The notes under the pieces are model-generated. The model did no database searches. It was given only the letters and a program-made list of their open reading frames with translations, and was not told the origin of the DNA. 64,000 nucleotides of DNA, taken from NCBI GenBank assembly GCA_012861695.1, contig JAAOOA010000447.1:147001-211000 (forward strand), read 5' to 3'. Origin of the DNA: Trematomus loennbergii (lineage: Eukaryota; Chordata; Actinopteri; Perciformes; Nototheniidae). A program made the translations under genes and the position numbers. The stretch's first letter is position 1, and each line of letters opens with the position of its first letter. This document shows, piece by piece, positions 11,820 to 21,449 of the stretch.

Positions 11820-12192
11820 TCTTCACCGCTCGCGTTTCCCAGCATGCCTTTCGCCTCTGAGGAGCCTTACTTCCGGTTTCACAGTAAAGGTTGTATTCAG
11901 TTTATCGATTTCTCTTATTGTGAATTTGTTTGTGTTTATGTGACCTGTATGTAAACACTAATAAACACTTAGTGTATCTCTAACAACAGCTGATAGTAAA
12001 CAATAATAAACACTTAGTGACGTCACTCCAACAACAGCGGAGAGTTTACATGCTTTTATTTTGAAGGCATTTCTGGCCGTTCAGATCATGGTTCAGATCA
12101 GCTGATCGTCGCGCTGCGTGTCGTCATCAAGACGCGACACAAGGAAACGTGAGAAGCGCCGTTTGTTATTTTCTTATTTTCTTATTCCGAAG
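11820..12192. promoter_or_regulatory. Probable divergent promoter of rad51c and abt1, with abt1 5' UTR
   Basis: TTTCCCAGCATGCCTTTCG at 11835-11853 resembles a ZNF143/SBS element. ACTTCCGGTTT (11869-11879) is an ETS/GABP-type site, and TGACGTCA at 12018-12025 is a perfect palindromic CRE. Such motifs mark TATA-less housekeeping promoters. The segment lies between the rad51c start (11488, minus) and the abt1 start (12810, plus). A strong donor AAG|GTGAGT at 12190-12197 and an acceptor ACTTTCAG at 12787-12794 suggest an abt1 5' UTR exon ending at 12192 and an intron before the coding exon. A partial 50- to 60-bp tandem duplication (TAAACACTTAGTG) is at 11955-12020. All functional statements are inference from motifs. 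Confidence 0.5.
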
Positions 12193-12209
12193 GTGAGTTT
12201 AGAGTTTAT

Positions 12210-12470
12210 AAGCAGTGTAACGCGTTACAAAGGTAACGCGTTACACCCAACACTGTTACAACAGTAACGGAGTTACAGTAATGTATTACTTTTTGCTGTC
12301 ACGAAGTAATGTAAGCATTACTAATGAAATTTGGGTAATATACTACCCGTTACAATTCTCAGTAACGCAGTTACAACTCATTTTAACCCGAAATGAAATG
12401 GTGTTTTGTTTTTTAAGAATTCACAAACATCGCGAGACATTCCGACACCAGAGAAACATTGTGCCGGTAG
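12210..12470. mobile_element. hAT-like non-autonomous element fragment
   Basis: AACGCGTTACAAAGGTAACG at 12219 onward, followed by GTAACGGAGTTACAGTAATG and, toward 12360, CAGTAACGCAGTTAC. Dense GTTAC/GTAAC repeats of this kind are typical of a common teleost hAT-type MITE. Exact ends and a target duplication could not be fixed. It would lie within the predicted abt1 5' UTR intron. Confidence 0.5.
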
Positions 12471-12479
12471 ATTAGTAAA

Positions 12480-12610
12480 CCTGGTGTTTACCCTTCAGGC
12501 TGATTCTGGTCAGAATCAGCCTGAAGGGTAAACACCAGGCTGATCGGGTTCCCTGGTCAGAATCAGCCTGAAGGGTAAACACCAGGCTGATCGGTTCCCT
12601 GGTCAGCCTG
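12480..12610. repeat. Perfect 29-bp palindrome plus tandem copies
   Basis: Bases 12480-12508 and 12511-12539 are perfect reverse complements with a two-base GT spacer, so the strand can form a 29-bp hairpin. The right arm core (CAGAATCAGCCTGAAGGGTA) is then repeated once more at about 12560-12590 in a roughly 50-bp tandem unit with GATCGGTTCCCTGGT spacers. Confidence 0.9.
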
Positions 12611-12809
12611 TATATCAGAGTCCTGCATCGGGTCGGGTACATGTACATGTATAGGTGTATATACACACACATATATATATATATATACATGTTACCCTCC
12701 CACACCACCAGACCTCTCCGTGCTTCAGGAGATGATCTCTTACTCTTTATCATCAGTTTGATGTTCAACCGAAACTCTGCTGTCTGACTTTCAGTGAACA
12801 CAACACGCC

Positions 12810-15800
12810 ATGATGAAGAGGAGAGAGGAGGAGGAGGAGAGGACGACGACATCCACCAGAGAGGAGGAGGAGGTCTCAGGTGATGATGATGAAGAGGTCT
12901 CAGGTGATGATGATGATGAAGAGGTCTCAGTGATGATGATGAAGAGGTCTCAGGTGATGAAGAAGGGGTCTCAGGTGATGAAGAGGTCTCAGGTGATGAA
13001 GAGCATAAGGATAAAGATGGTGGTGATGAAGATGAAGGTGTTTCAGGGATGAAGAAGCAGACCAATCAGGAAGCAGCCGGAGACAGGAAGTGTGTCCCAG
13101 GTATTCTCTACCTGGGTCACATCCCTCCCAGGCTCCGCCCCCGACACGTGAGGAACCTGCTGTCAGCCTATGGGGAGGTGGGCCGCATCTTCCTCCAGCC
13201 AGAGGGTACTTATACACACTCTGTGTACTAATACACACGCATATACACATCTTCCTGCAGCCAGAGGGTACTTATACACACTCTGTGTACTAATACACAC
13301 ATATATACACATCTTCCTGCAGCCAGAGGGTACTTACACATGTGCTTCTGTGTACTTACACATGTGCTTCTGTGTTCTGTGTACTTATACATGTCTTTCT
13401 GTGTACTTATACATGTGCTTCTGTGTACTTATACATGTGCTTCTGTGTACTTATACATGTGCTTCTGTGTACTTATACATGTGCTTCTGTGTACTTATAC
13501 ATGTGTTTCTGTGTACTTATACATGTGCTTCTGTGTACTTCTACATGTGTTTCTGTGTACTTCTACATGTGTTTCTGTGTACTTCTACATGTGTTTCTGT
13601 GTACTTCTACATGTGTTTCTGTGTACTTCTACATGTGTTTCTGTGTACTTCTACATGTGTTTCTGCTTCTACATGTGTTTCTGTGTACTTCTACATGTGC
13701 TTCTGTGTACTTATACATGTGTGTGTACTTCCAGACGGGCAGGTGAGCACGAAGAAGAGGAAGGGGGGGTCCCGGCGCTGCGACTTCACTGAGGGCTGGA
13801 TCGAGTTCAGAGACAAGCGCAGAGCCAAGCTGGTGGCTGCCTCGCTGCACAACACGCCCATGGGGACCAGGAAGCGCCAACGCTTCGCCTCAGACCTGTG
13901 GTGCATCAAGGTGACCTGTCTGTCTCTCACCTGTCTGTCTCTCACCTGTCTGTCTCTCACCTGTCTGTCTCTCACCTGTCTGTCTCTCACCTGTCTGTCT
14001 CTCACCTGTCTGTCTCTCACCTGTCTGTCTCTCACCTGTCTGTCTCTCTCAGTACCTGCACAGGTTCCAGTGGACTCACCTGTCTGTCTCTCACCTGTCT
14101 GTCTCTCACCTGTCTGTCTCTCACCTGTCTGTCTCTCACCTGTCTGTCTCTCACCTGTCTGTCTCTCACCTGTCTCTCACCTGTCTGTCTCTCACCTGTC
14201 TGTCTCTCACCTGTCTCTCACCTGTCTCTCTCTCACCTGTCTGTCTCTCACCTGTCTCTCACCTGTCTCTCTCTCACCTGTCTGTCTCTCACCTGTCTGT
14301 CTCTCACCTGTCTGTCTCTCACCTGTCTGTCTCTCACCTGTCTCTCTCTCACCTGTCTGTCTCTCACCTGTCTCTCACCTGTCTCTCACCTGTCTCTCTC
14401 TCACCTGTCTGTCTCTCACCTGTCTCTCTCTCACCTGTCTGTCTCTCACCTGTCTGTCTCTCACCTGTCTGTCTCTCACCTGCTGTCTCTCTCTCACCTG
14501 TCTGTCTCTCACCTGTCTGTCTCTCACCTGTCTGTCTCTCACCGGTCTGTCTCTCTCTCACCTGTCTCTCTCCCCTGTCTCTCTCTCACCTGTCTGTCTC
14601 TCACCTGTCTGTCTCTCACCTGTCTGTCTCTCACCGGTCTGTCTCTCTCTCACCTGTCTCTCTCTCACCTGTCTCTCTCTCACCTGTCTGTCTCTCACCT
14701 GCCTGTCTCTCACCTGTCTGTCTCTCTCTCACCTGTCTGTCTCTCACCTGTCTGTCTCTCACCTGTCTGTCTCTCACCTGTCTGTCTCTCACCTGTCTGT
14801 CTCTCACCTGTCTGTCTCTCACCGTCTGTCTCTCTCACCTGTCTCTCTCTCACCTGTCTGTCTCTCACCTGTCTGTCTCTCACCTGTCTGTCTCTCACCT
14901 GTCTGTCTCTCACCGGTCTGTCTCTCTCTCACCTGTCTCTCTCTCACCTGTCTCTCTCTCACCTGTCTCTCTCTCACCTGTCTGTCTCTCACCTGTCTGT
15001 CTCTCACCTGTCTCTCTCACCTGTCTGTCTCTCTCAGTACCTGCACAGGTTCCAGTGGACTCACCTGTCTGTCTCTCTCAGTACCTGCACAGGTTCCAGT
15101 GGACTCACCCGTCTGTCTCTCACCTGTCTCTCTCTCAGTACCTGCACAGGTTCCAGTGGACTCACCTGTCTGTCTCTCACCCGTCTGTCTCTCTCAGTAC
15201 CTGCACAGGTTCCAGTGGACTCACCCGTCTGTCTCTCACTGTCTGTCTCTCACCTGTCTGTCTCTCACCTGTCTCTCTCTCAGTACCTGCACAGTTCCAG
15301 TGGACTCACCCGTCTGTCTCTCACCTGTCTCTCTCTCAGTACCTGCACAGGTTCCAGTGGACTCACCCGTCTGTCTCTCACCCGTCTGTCTCTCACCTGT
15401 CTCTCTCTCAGTACCTGCACAGGTTCCAGTGGACTCACCCGTCTGTCTCTCACCTGTCTGTCTCTCTCAGTACCTGCACAGGTTCCAGTGACTCACCTGT
15501 CTGTCTCTCACCCGTCTGTCTCTCTCAGTACCTGCACAGGTTCCAGTGGACTCACCTGTCTGTCTCTCACCTGTCTGTCTCTCACCTGTCTGTCTCTCAG
15601 TACCTGCCCAGGTTCCAGTGGACTCACCTGTCTGTATCTCACCTGTCTGTCTCTCACCCGTCTGTCTCTCTCAGTACTGCACAGGTTCCAGTGGACTCAC
15701 CCGTCTGTCTCTCACCTGTCTCTCTCTCAGTACCTGCACAGGTTCCAGTGGACTCACCTGTCTGTCTCTCACCCGTCTGTCTCTCTCAGTACCTGCACAG

Positions 15801-18800
15801 GTTCCAGTGGACTCACCCGTCTGTCTCTCACCTGTCTGTCTCTCACCTGTCTCTCTCTCAGTACCTGCACAGGTTCCAGTGGACTCACCCGTCTGTCTCT
15901 CACCTGTCTCTCTCTCAGTACCTGCACAGGTTCCAGTGGACTCACCCGTCTGTCTCTCACCCATCTGTCTCTCACCTGTCTCTCTCTCAGTACCTGCACA
16001 GGTTCCAGTGGACTCACCCGTCTGTCTCTCACCTGTCTGTCTCTCTCAGTACCTGCACAGGTTCCAGTGGACTCACCTGTCTGTCTCTCACCCGTCTGTC
16101 TCTCTCAGTACCTGCACAGGTTCCAGTGGACTCACCTGTCTGTCTCTCACCTGTCTGTCTCTCACCTGTCTGTCTCTCAGTACCTGCACAGGTTCCAGTG
16201 GACTCACCTGTCTGTATCTCACCTGTCTGTCTCTCACCGTCTGTCTCTCTCAGTACCTGCACAGGTTCCAGTGGACTCACCTGTCTGTCTCTCACCGTCT
16301 GTCTCTCTCAGTACCTGCACAGGTTCCAGTGGACTCACCTGTCTGTCTCTCACCTGTCTGTCTCTCTCAGTACCTGCACAGGTTCCAGTGGACTCACCTG
16401 TCTGTCTCTCACCTGTCTGTCTCTCTCAGTACCTGCACAGGTTCCAGTGGACTCACCTGTCGGAGCGCCTGGCCTTTGAGCAGACGGTGCAGCAGCAGAG
16501 ATTGAGGACAGAGGTTTTCTCAGGCCAAAAGAGAGACCAACTTCTACCTGAACAACGTGGACCGGAGCGCTCACCTGGACACCGTGAGGAGGAAGAGACA
16601 GAGGGACGGCCAGCAGGTAAACCAAGAGCACGCACACACACCAATAACACACCTCAGTGTTTCCCCTAGGATGGAGTCATAGCAGCCGTGCTGAGGCGCG
16701 TGGTGCTAAGGCGCGTGGGCTAAGGCGCGTGGTGCTAAGGCGCGAGGTGCTAAGGCGCGTGGTGCTGAGGCGCGTGGTGCTAAGGCGCGTGGTGCTAAGG
16801 CGCGAGGTGCTAAGGCACGTGGTGCAGCGGTGCTAAGGCGCGTGGTGCTAAGGCACGTGGTGCAGCGGTGCTAAGGCACGTGGTGCAGCGGTGCTAAGGC
16901 GCGTGGTGCTAAGGCACGTGGTGCTAAGGCGCGTGGTGCTAAGGCGCGAGGTGCTAAGGCGCGTGGTGCAGCGGTGCTAAGGCGCGTGGTGCTAAGGCGC
17001 GTGGTGCTAAGGCGCGTGGTGCATCGGTGCTAAGGCACGTGGTGCTAAGGCACGTGGTGCTAAGGCACGTGGTGCAGCGGTGCTAAGGCGCGTGGTGCTA
17101 AGGCGCGTGGTGCTAAGGCGCGTGGTGCATCGGTGCTAAGGCACGTGGTGCTAAGGCACGTGGTGCTAAGGCACGTGGTGCAGCGGTGCTAAGGCACGTG
17201 GTGCTAAGGCGCGTGGTGCTAAGGCACGTGGTGCAGCGGTGCTAAGGCGCGTGGTGCTAAGGCGCGTGGTGCTAAGGCGCGTGGTGCATCGGTGCTAAGG
17301 CACGTGTGCTAAGGCACGTGGTGCTAAGGCACGTGGTGCAGCGGTGCTAAGGCACGTGGTGCTAAGGCGCGTGGTGCTAAGGCACGTGGTGCAGCGTGCT
17401 AAGGGCGTGGTGCTAAGGCGCGTGGTGCTAAGGCGCGTGGTGCATCGGTGCTAAGGCACGTGGTGCTAAGGCACGTGGTGCTAAGGCACGTGGTGCAGCG
17501 GTGCTAAGGCACGTGGTGCTAAGGCACGTGGTGCTAAGGCACGTGGTGCTAAGGCACGTGGTGCAGCGGTGCTAAGGCGCGTGGTGCTAAGGCACGTGGT
17601 GCTAAGGCACGTGGTGCAGCGGTGCTAAGGCGCGTGGTGCTAAGGCACGTGGTGCTAAGGCACGTGGTGCAGCGGTGCTAAGGCGCGTGGTGCTAAGGCA
17701 CGTGGTGCTAAGGCACGTGGTGCAGCGGTGCTAAGGCACGTGGTGCAGCGGTGCTAAGGCACGTGGTGCTAAGGCGCGTGGTGCATCGTGCTAAGGCACG
17801 TGGTGCAGCGGTGCTAAGGCACGTGGCGCATCGGTGCTAAGGCGGTGGTGCTAAGGCACGTGGTGCTAAGGCACGTGGTGCTAAGGCACGTGGTGCAGCG
17901 GTGCTAAGGCACGTGGCGCATCGGTGCTAAGGCGTGTGGTGCTAAGGCGCGTGGTGCTAAGGCACGTGGTGCTAAGGCACGTGGTGCAGCGGTGCTAAGG
18001 CGCGTGGTGCTAAGGCACGTGGTGCTAAGGCACGTGGTGCAGCGGTGCTAAGGCACGTGGTGCAGCGGTGCTAAGGCACGTGGTGCTAAGGCGCGTGGTG
18101 CATCGGTGCTAAGGCACGTGGTGCAGCGGTGCTAAGGCAGTGGTGCAGCGGTGCTAAGGCACGTGGTGCTAAGGCACGTGGCTGCAGCGGTGCTAAGGCA
18201 CGTGGTGCATCGGTGCTAAGGCGCGTGGTGCTAAGGCACGTGGTGCAGCGGTGCTAAGGCACGTGGTGCTAAGGCACGTGGTGCAGCGGTGCTAAGGCAC
18301 GTGGTGCATCGGTGCTAAGGCACGTGGTGCAGCGGTGCTAAGGCACGTGGTGCTAAGGCACGTGGTGCAGCGGTGCTAAGGCACGTGGTGCATCGGTGCT
18401 AAGGCACGTGGTGCTAAGGCACGTGGTGCAGCGGTGCTAAGGCACGTGGTGCAGCGGTGCTAAGGCGCGTGGTGCATCGGTGCTAAGGCACGTGGTGCTA
18501 AGGCAGTGGTGCTAAGGCACGTGGTGCAGCGGTGCTAAGGCACGTGGTGCTAAGGCACGTGGTGCTAAGGCGCGTGGTGCAGCGGTGCTAAGGCGCGTGG
18601 TGCAGCGGTGCTAAGGCGCGTGGTGCAGCGGTGCTAAGGCGCGTGGTGCATCGGTGCTAAGGCACGTGGTGCTAAGGCACGTGGTGCTAAGGCGCGTGGT
18701 GCAGCGGTGCTAAGGCACGTGGTGCAGCATAATGTGAGCGCGGAGCGCATGGAATCTTTACTGTGTGCACGTGCGAAGTGCGCCCGCCAATTAGTTCTAT

Positions 18801-20633
18801 GTGTCTGCCAGCACAAGAAAGGCTCTTGAGGCCTACGTAGCACCAGGGCCGGGTCCAGACTATTTGCTGCTCTAGGCGAGATTTGATATATAAAGAATAA
18901 ATGAAAAATCTCTCCAAAAGACAAATCCACTACAAAAACAGAAACTTATTGACATGGTAATAGACGTCAAAATGGCTTCAAATGTATTCAGTATTGTATG
19001 AACATGTTTGAATTGGGGGGTGGACGTCACATCCTCTGGGGGTCCGGGGGTATGCTCAATCTGGTGCACTTTGAGCACACAATTACTAGAGACCTGATCT
19101 AGAGACCTGATCTAGAGACCTGATCTAGATCTAGAGACCTGATCTAGAGACCTGATCGAGAGACCTGATCTAGGGGAACTCTAAACACCCATATGAAGAA
19201 GATCGGTTTACATCTTAATAATCAATAAGTATGTGAACATAACCAATAACCATAGCCAATAACAAAAAATGTAACTTATTTTATTTGTGTTGTTCATTCA
19301 TATCTTATTTCAGTTAACATGTATTCATTGATGCATATGTTTGTATCTCTCCAACTTTAAACAATATGTCTGGTTTTCTGTCCTATAGTATACACTGGAA
19401 TGATTTCAAACCTGTTTGTATTCATCCTAATAATTATAAAGGAGTGCCTTGGCAATATGTGTTGACGTGACGTGAACATGGTCATTTTTTTTGTAACATT
19501 AAATAAAATAATAAAAATATTTTATAAAAAAAATTAAAGAAATTCCCGATCCGATTTTTTTCTCCTGATTCCGATCTTTTGAAAATCACGTGATCGGCTC
19601 GATCCCCGATCACGTGATCGGATCGGGACATCTCTAGTCGCCACTTATTATTATTTTTAATTAAAAAAAAAAAAAAGGGTACCTGGCTGGCGCCCCCTAG
19701 CAGCGGCGCGCAATTTGTATATAGGGGAAACACTGCACCTATCTCACCTGTAACACACCTGTCCACACCCATATCTCACCTGTCCCACCTGTAACACACT
19801 CATATCTCACCTGTCCCACCTGTAACACACCCATATCTCACCTGTCCCACCTGTAACACACCTGTCCCACCTGTAACACACCCGTATCTCACCTGTAACA
19901 CACCTGTCCCACCTGTAACACACCCGTATCTCACCTGTAACACACCGTCCCACCTGTAACACACCCATATCTCACCTGTCCCACCTGTAACACACCTGTC
20001 CCACCTGTAACACACCCGTATCTCACCTGTAACACACCTGTCCCACCTGTAACACACCCGTATCTCACCTGTAACACACCCGTCTGTCCCACCTGTAACA
20101 CACGCTGTGGCACGCTCCCGCGAGGTGCAGTGGGCATGCATAACACGGCATAACACCGGCGCTAACAGTTCACGAGCCCCCCCCCCGTTGACAGTTCATG
20201 AGCGTGCTCTTCCCCCGCCCCCCCCCCCATCAGTTGTGTACAGAACGACGGGTAATAATGGATTTTGACGGAAATGTTACGATCCTGTCCGTCAAAATGT
20301 AACTAACACCCGTATCCCACCTGTAACACACCTGTCCCACACCTGTCCCACCTGTAACACATCTTTGATTGGTCACATGCTGCTGACTCCGCCCTGTCAT
20401 GTGATCACGTTCTCAGTTAATGGTTTGTGTCTTGTGATTGGTTGTCAGGTGGACGAGAGGACGTGGGACTTCACTCAGCGTCAAACGGAGGAGGAGATCC
20501 AGATGAGGAAGAGGAAGAAGAAAGACTCCGTTTCCAGAAGCACCTGGATAAGGCCCGCCTCATACAGCAGAAGAGCCAATCAAACGTCTCGTTGCTAGCA
20601 AAGATCTTCAACTCCAAACATCAGAGCGACTGA
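12810..20633 (+). CDS. abt1: ABT1 (activator of basal transcription 1 / Esf2 homolog), four coding exons, three frameshifts
   Basis: ABT1/Esf2 is a nucleolar RRM protein of the small-subunit processome needed for 18S rRNA production. Exon 1 (12810-13205): acidic N-terminus, then [16 protein letters not shown] and [20 protein letters not shown], the RRM start. Exon 2 (13735-13910): [20 protein letters not shown] and [11 protein letters not shown], the RNP1 side. Exon 3 (16430-16616): [18 protein letters not shown] and following helix. Exon 4 (20449-20633): [13 protein letters not shown] and a C-terminal SLLAKIF, stop TGA at 20631. Exon phases agree at all three junctions and all introns are GT-AG. 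Three one-base shifts are needed: about 12930 (base missing in a GAT/GAA repeat), 16515-16518 (extra T in a T run) and about 20520 (base missing in AAG repeats). All are in low-complexity runs, which favours assembly error over pseudogene, but both remain possible. ATG 12810 was chosen because it opens the acidic region. Confidence 0.92.
13206..13734 (+). repeat. abt1 intron 1: exon-1-end triplication and 22-bp minisatellite
   Basis: The last bases of exon 1 with the donor (CATCTTCC-CAGCCAGAG|GGTACTTA) recur at about 13248-13275 and 13309-13335 in a roughly 60-bp tandem unit. The genuine copy is taken as the one continuing the upstream reading frame. After them comes a 22-bp array (TGTGTACTTATACATGTG plus CTTC), about 18 copies to 13725. 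The intron ends with acceptor TACTTCCAG before 13735. Confidence 0.88.
13911..16429 (+). repeat. abt1 intron 2: CTGTCTGTCTCTCAC array that captured exon 3's splice acceptor
   Basis: The donor GTGACC at 13911 is followed by over a hundred 15-bp CTGTCTGTCTCTCAC units and 11/13-bp variants. Around 14050, and then densely from 15038 to the true exon, a longer unit of about 57-73 bp appears that contains CTCTCTCAG, the 3' splice site, and the first 32 bases of exon 3 up to CTCACCTGTC. I count about 23 such copies before the real exon at 16430. Open frames of up to 923 codons across the array are stop-free repeat translation and not proteins. Confidence 0.93.
16655..19735. mobile_element. hAT-like non-autonomous transposon hosting a large minisatellite (abt1 intron 3)
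   Basis: Ends are inverted repeats: CAGTGTTTCCCCTA at 16655 and TATAGGGGAAACACTG ending at 19735, the CAGTG...CACTG form usual for hAT. No transposase frame is seen. The interior holds the 16685-18730 array. Next comes a unique stretch with CTCTAGGCGAGATTTGATAT (about 18870). A short AGAGACCTGATCT tandem follows (19085-19170). An AT-rich segment then ends in CACGTGATCGGATCGGGACA (about 19610), which looks like the end of a nested element. The 8-bp sequences flanking the ends do not match, so the two termini could belong to different copies. Confidence 0.6.
16685..18730. repeat. GTGCTAAGGC(A/G)CGTG minisatellite
   Basis: About 2 kb of 15-bp GTGCTAAGGCACGTG / GTGCTAAGGCGCGTG units joined with GTGCAGCG and GTGCATCG linker units, forming a variable higher-order pattern. 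Many units contain the palindromic E-box CACGTG, others the CpG-rich GCGCGTG. It lies inside the hAT-like element in abt1 intron 3. No gene is present. Confidence 0.95.
19736..20360. repeat. CACCTGTAACACAC minisatellite with an inserted hAT-like fragment
   Basis: Tandem units of about 25-38 bp made of CACCTGT(AACACAC/CCCAC) and CATATCTCACCTGTC run from 19736 to 20100 and resume at about 20305-20360. Between them (20103-20300) is a hAT-like fragment that is also found in tsr2 intron 3. This is still abt1 intron 3; exon 4 follows at 20449. Confidence 0.9.
20103..20300. mobile_element. hAT-like fragment, sister of the tsr2 intron 3 copy
   Basis: CGCTGTGGCACGCTCCCGCG, CACGGCATAACACCGG and GACGGGTAATAATG are shared almost exactly with 32318-32450, as is the GTTACGATCCTGTCCGTCA segment. 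C-rich runs at 20178 and 20217 interrupt this copy. It is non-coding and truncated at both ends compared with the other copy. Confidence 0.65.
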
Positions 20634-20743
20634 TTGGCTGTTGGACAGGAGTGTTTACATGGAAACAGGAAGCAGACTAGAGACTGTCAGAGTTTCTGAC
20701 ACACCCTCATTCACCAATCACTGAACAGGGGCGGAGCCAACAT

Positions 20744-21330
20744 GTTCTTCTGTACCCGCCTTAACGAGGTCGTTAAGTTTCCTGTACCCGCCTTAACGAG
20801 GTCGTTAAGTTTCCTGTACCCGCCTTAACGAGGTCGTTACGTTTCCTGTACCCGCCTTAACAAGGTCGTTAAGTTTCCTGTACCCGCCTTAACGAGGTCG
20901 TTAAGTTTCCTGTACCCGCCTTAACAAGGTCGTAAGTTTCCTGTACCGCCTTAACAAGGTCGCTAAGTTTCCTGTACCCGCCTTAACGAGGTCGTTAAGT
21001 TTCCTGTACCCGCCTTAACAAGGTCGTTAAGTTTCCTGTACCCGCCTTAACGAGGTCGTTAAGTTTCCTGTACCCGCCTTAACGAGGTCGTTAAGTTTCC
21101 TGTACCCGCCTTAACGAGGTCGTTAAGTTTCTGTACCCGCCTTAACGAGGTCGTTAAGTTTCCTGTACCCGCCTTAACGAGGTCGTTAAGTTTCCTGTAC
21201 CCGCCTTAACGAGGTCGTTAAGTTTCCTGTACCCGCCTTAACGAGGTCGTTAAGTTTCCTGTACCCGCCTTAACGAGGTCGTTAAGTTTCCTGTACCCGC
21301 CTTAACGAGGTCGTTAAGTTTCCTGTACCG
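20744..21330. repeat. 32-bp minisatellite in the abt1 3' region
   Basis: About 18 copies of a 32-bp unit, TTTCCTGTACCCGCCTTAAC followed by GAGGTCGTTAAG, with GAGG/CAAGG variants and a few one-base gaps. It starts about 110 bp after the abt1 stop and ends about 60 bp before the AATAAA at 21391, so it is probably transcribed as part of the abt1 3' UTR. Confidence 0.93.
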
Positions 21331-21390
21331 AAGGTTTGTTAGTATTCTGCAGGGTTTTGTTGTTTTGTAGTTGCCGCTCTGTTAACTGTA

Positions 21391-21396
21391 AATAAA
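21391..21396 (+). terminator. Candidate abt1 polyadenylation signal
   Basis: AATAAA at 21391-21396 on the plus strand, the first canonical signal after the abt1 stop at 20633 and directly before the next array. Use of this site is inferred. Confidence 0.5.
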
Positions 21397-21449
21397 TGAG
21401 TGCCAGAATTCAGATCTGTGTTTTTGGATCTTTCTGAAAAGGAGAGACT

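Noticed and set aside
13170..16669. Plus-strand open frames of 470-920 codons (CLSLT repeats)
   Set aside because: They are abt1 introns 1 and 2 read through. Splice sites and conserved exon phases show that the true coding exons are short.
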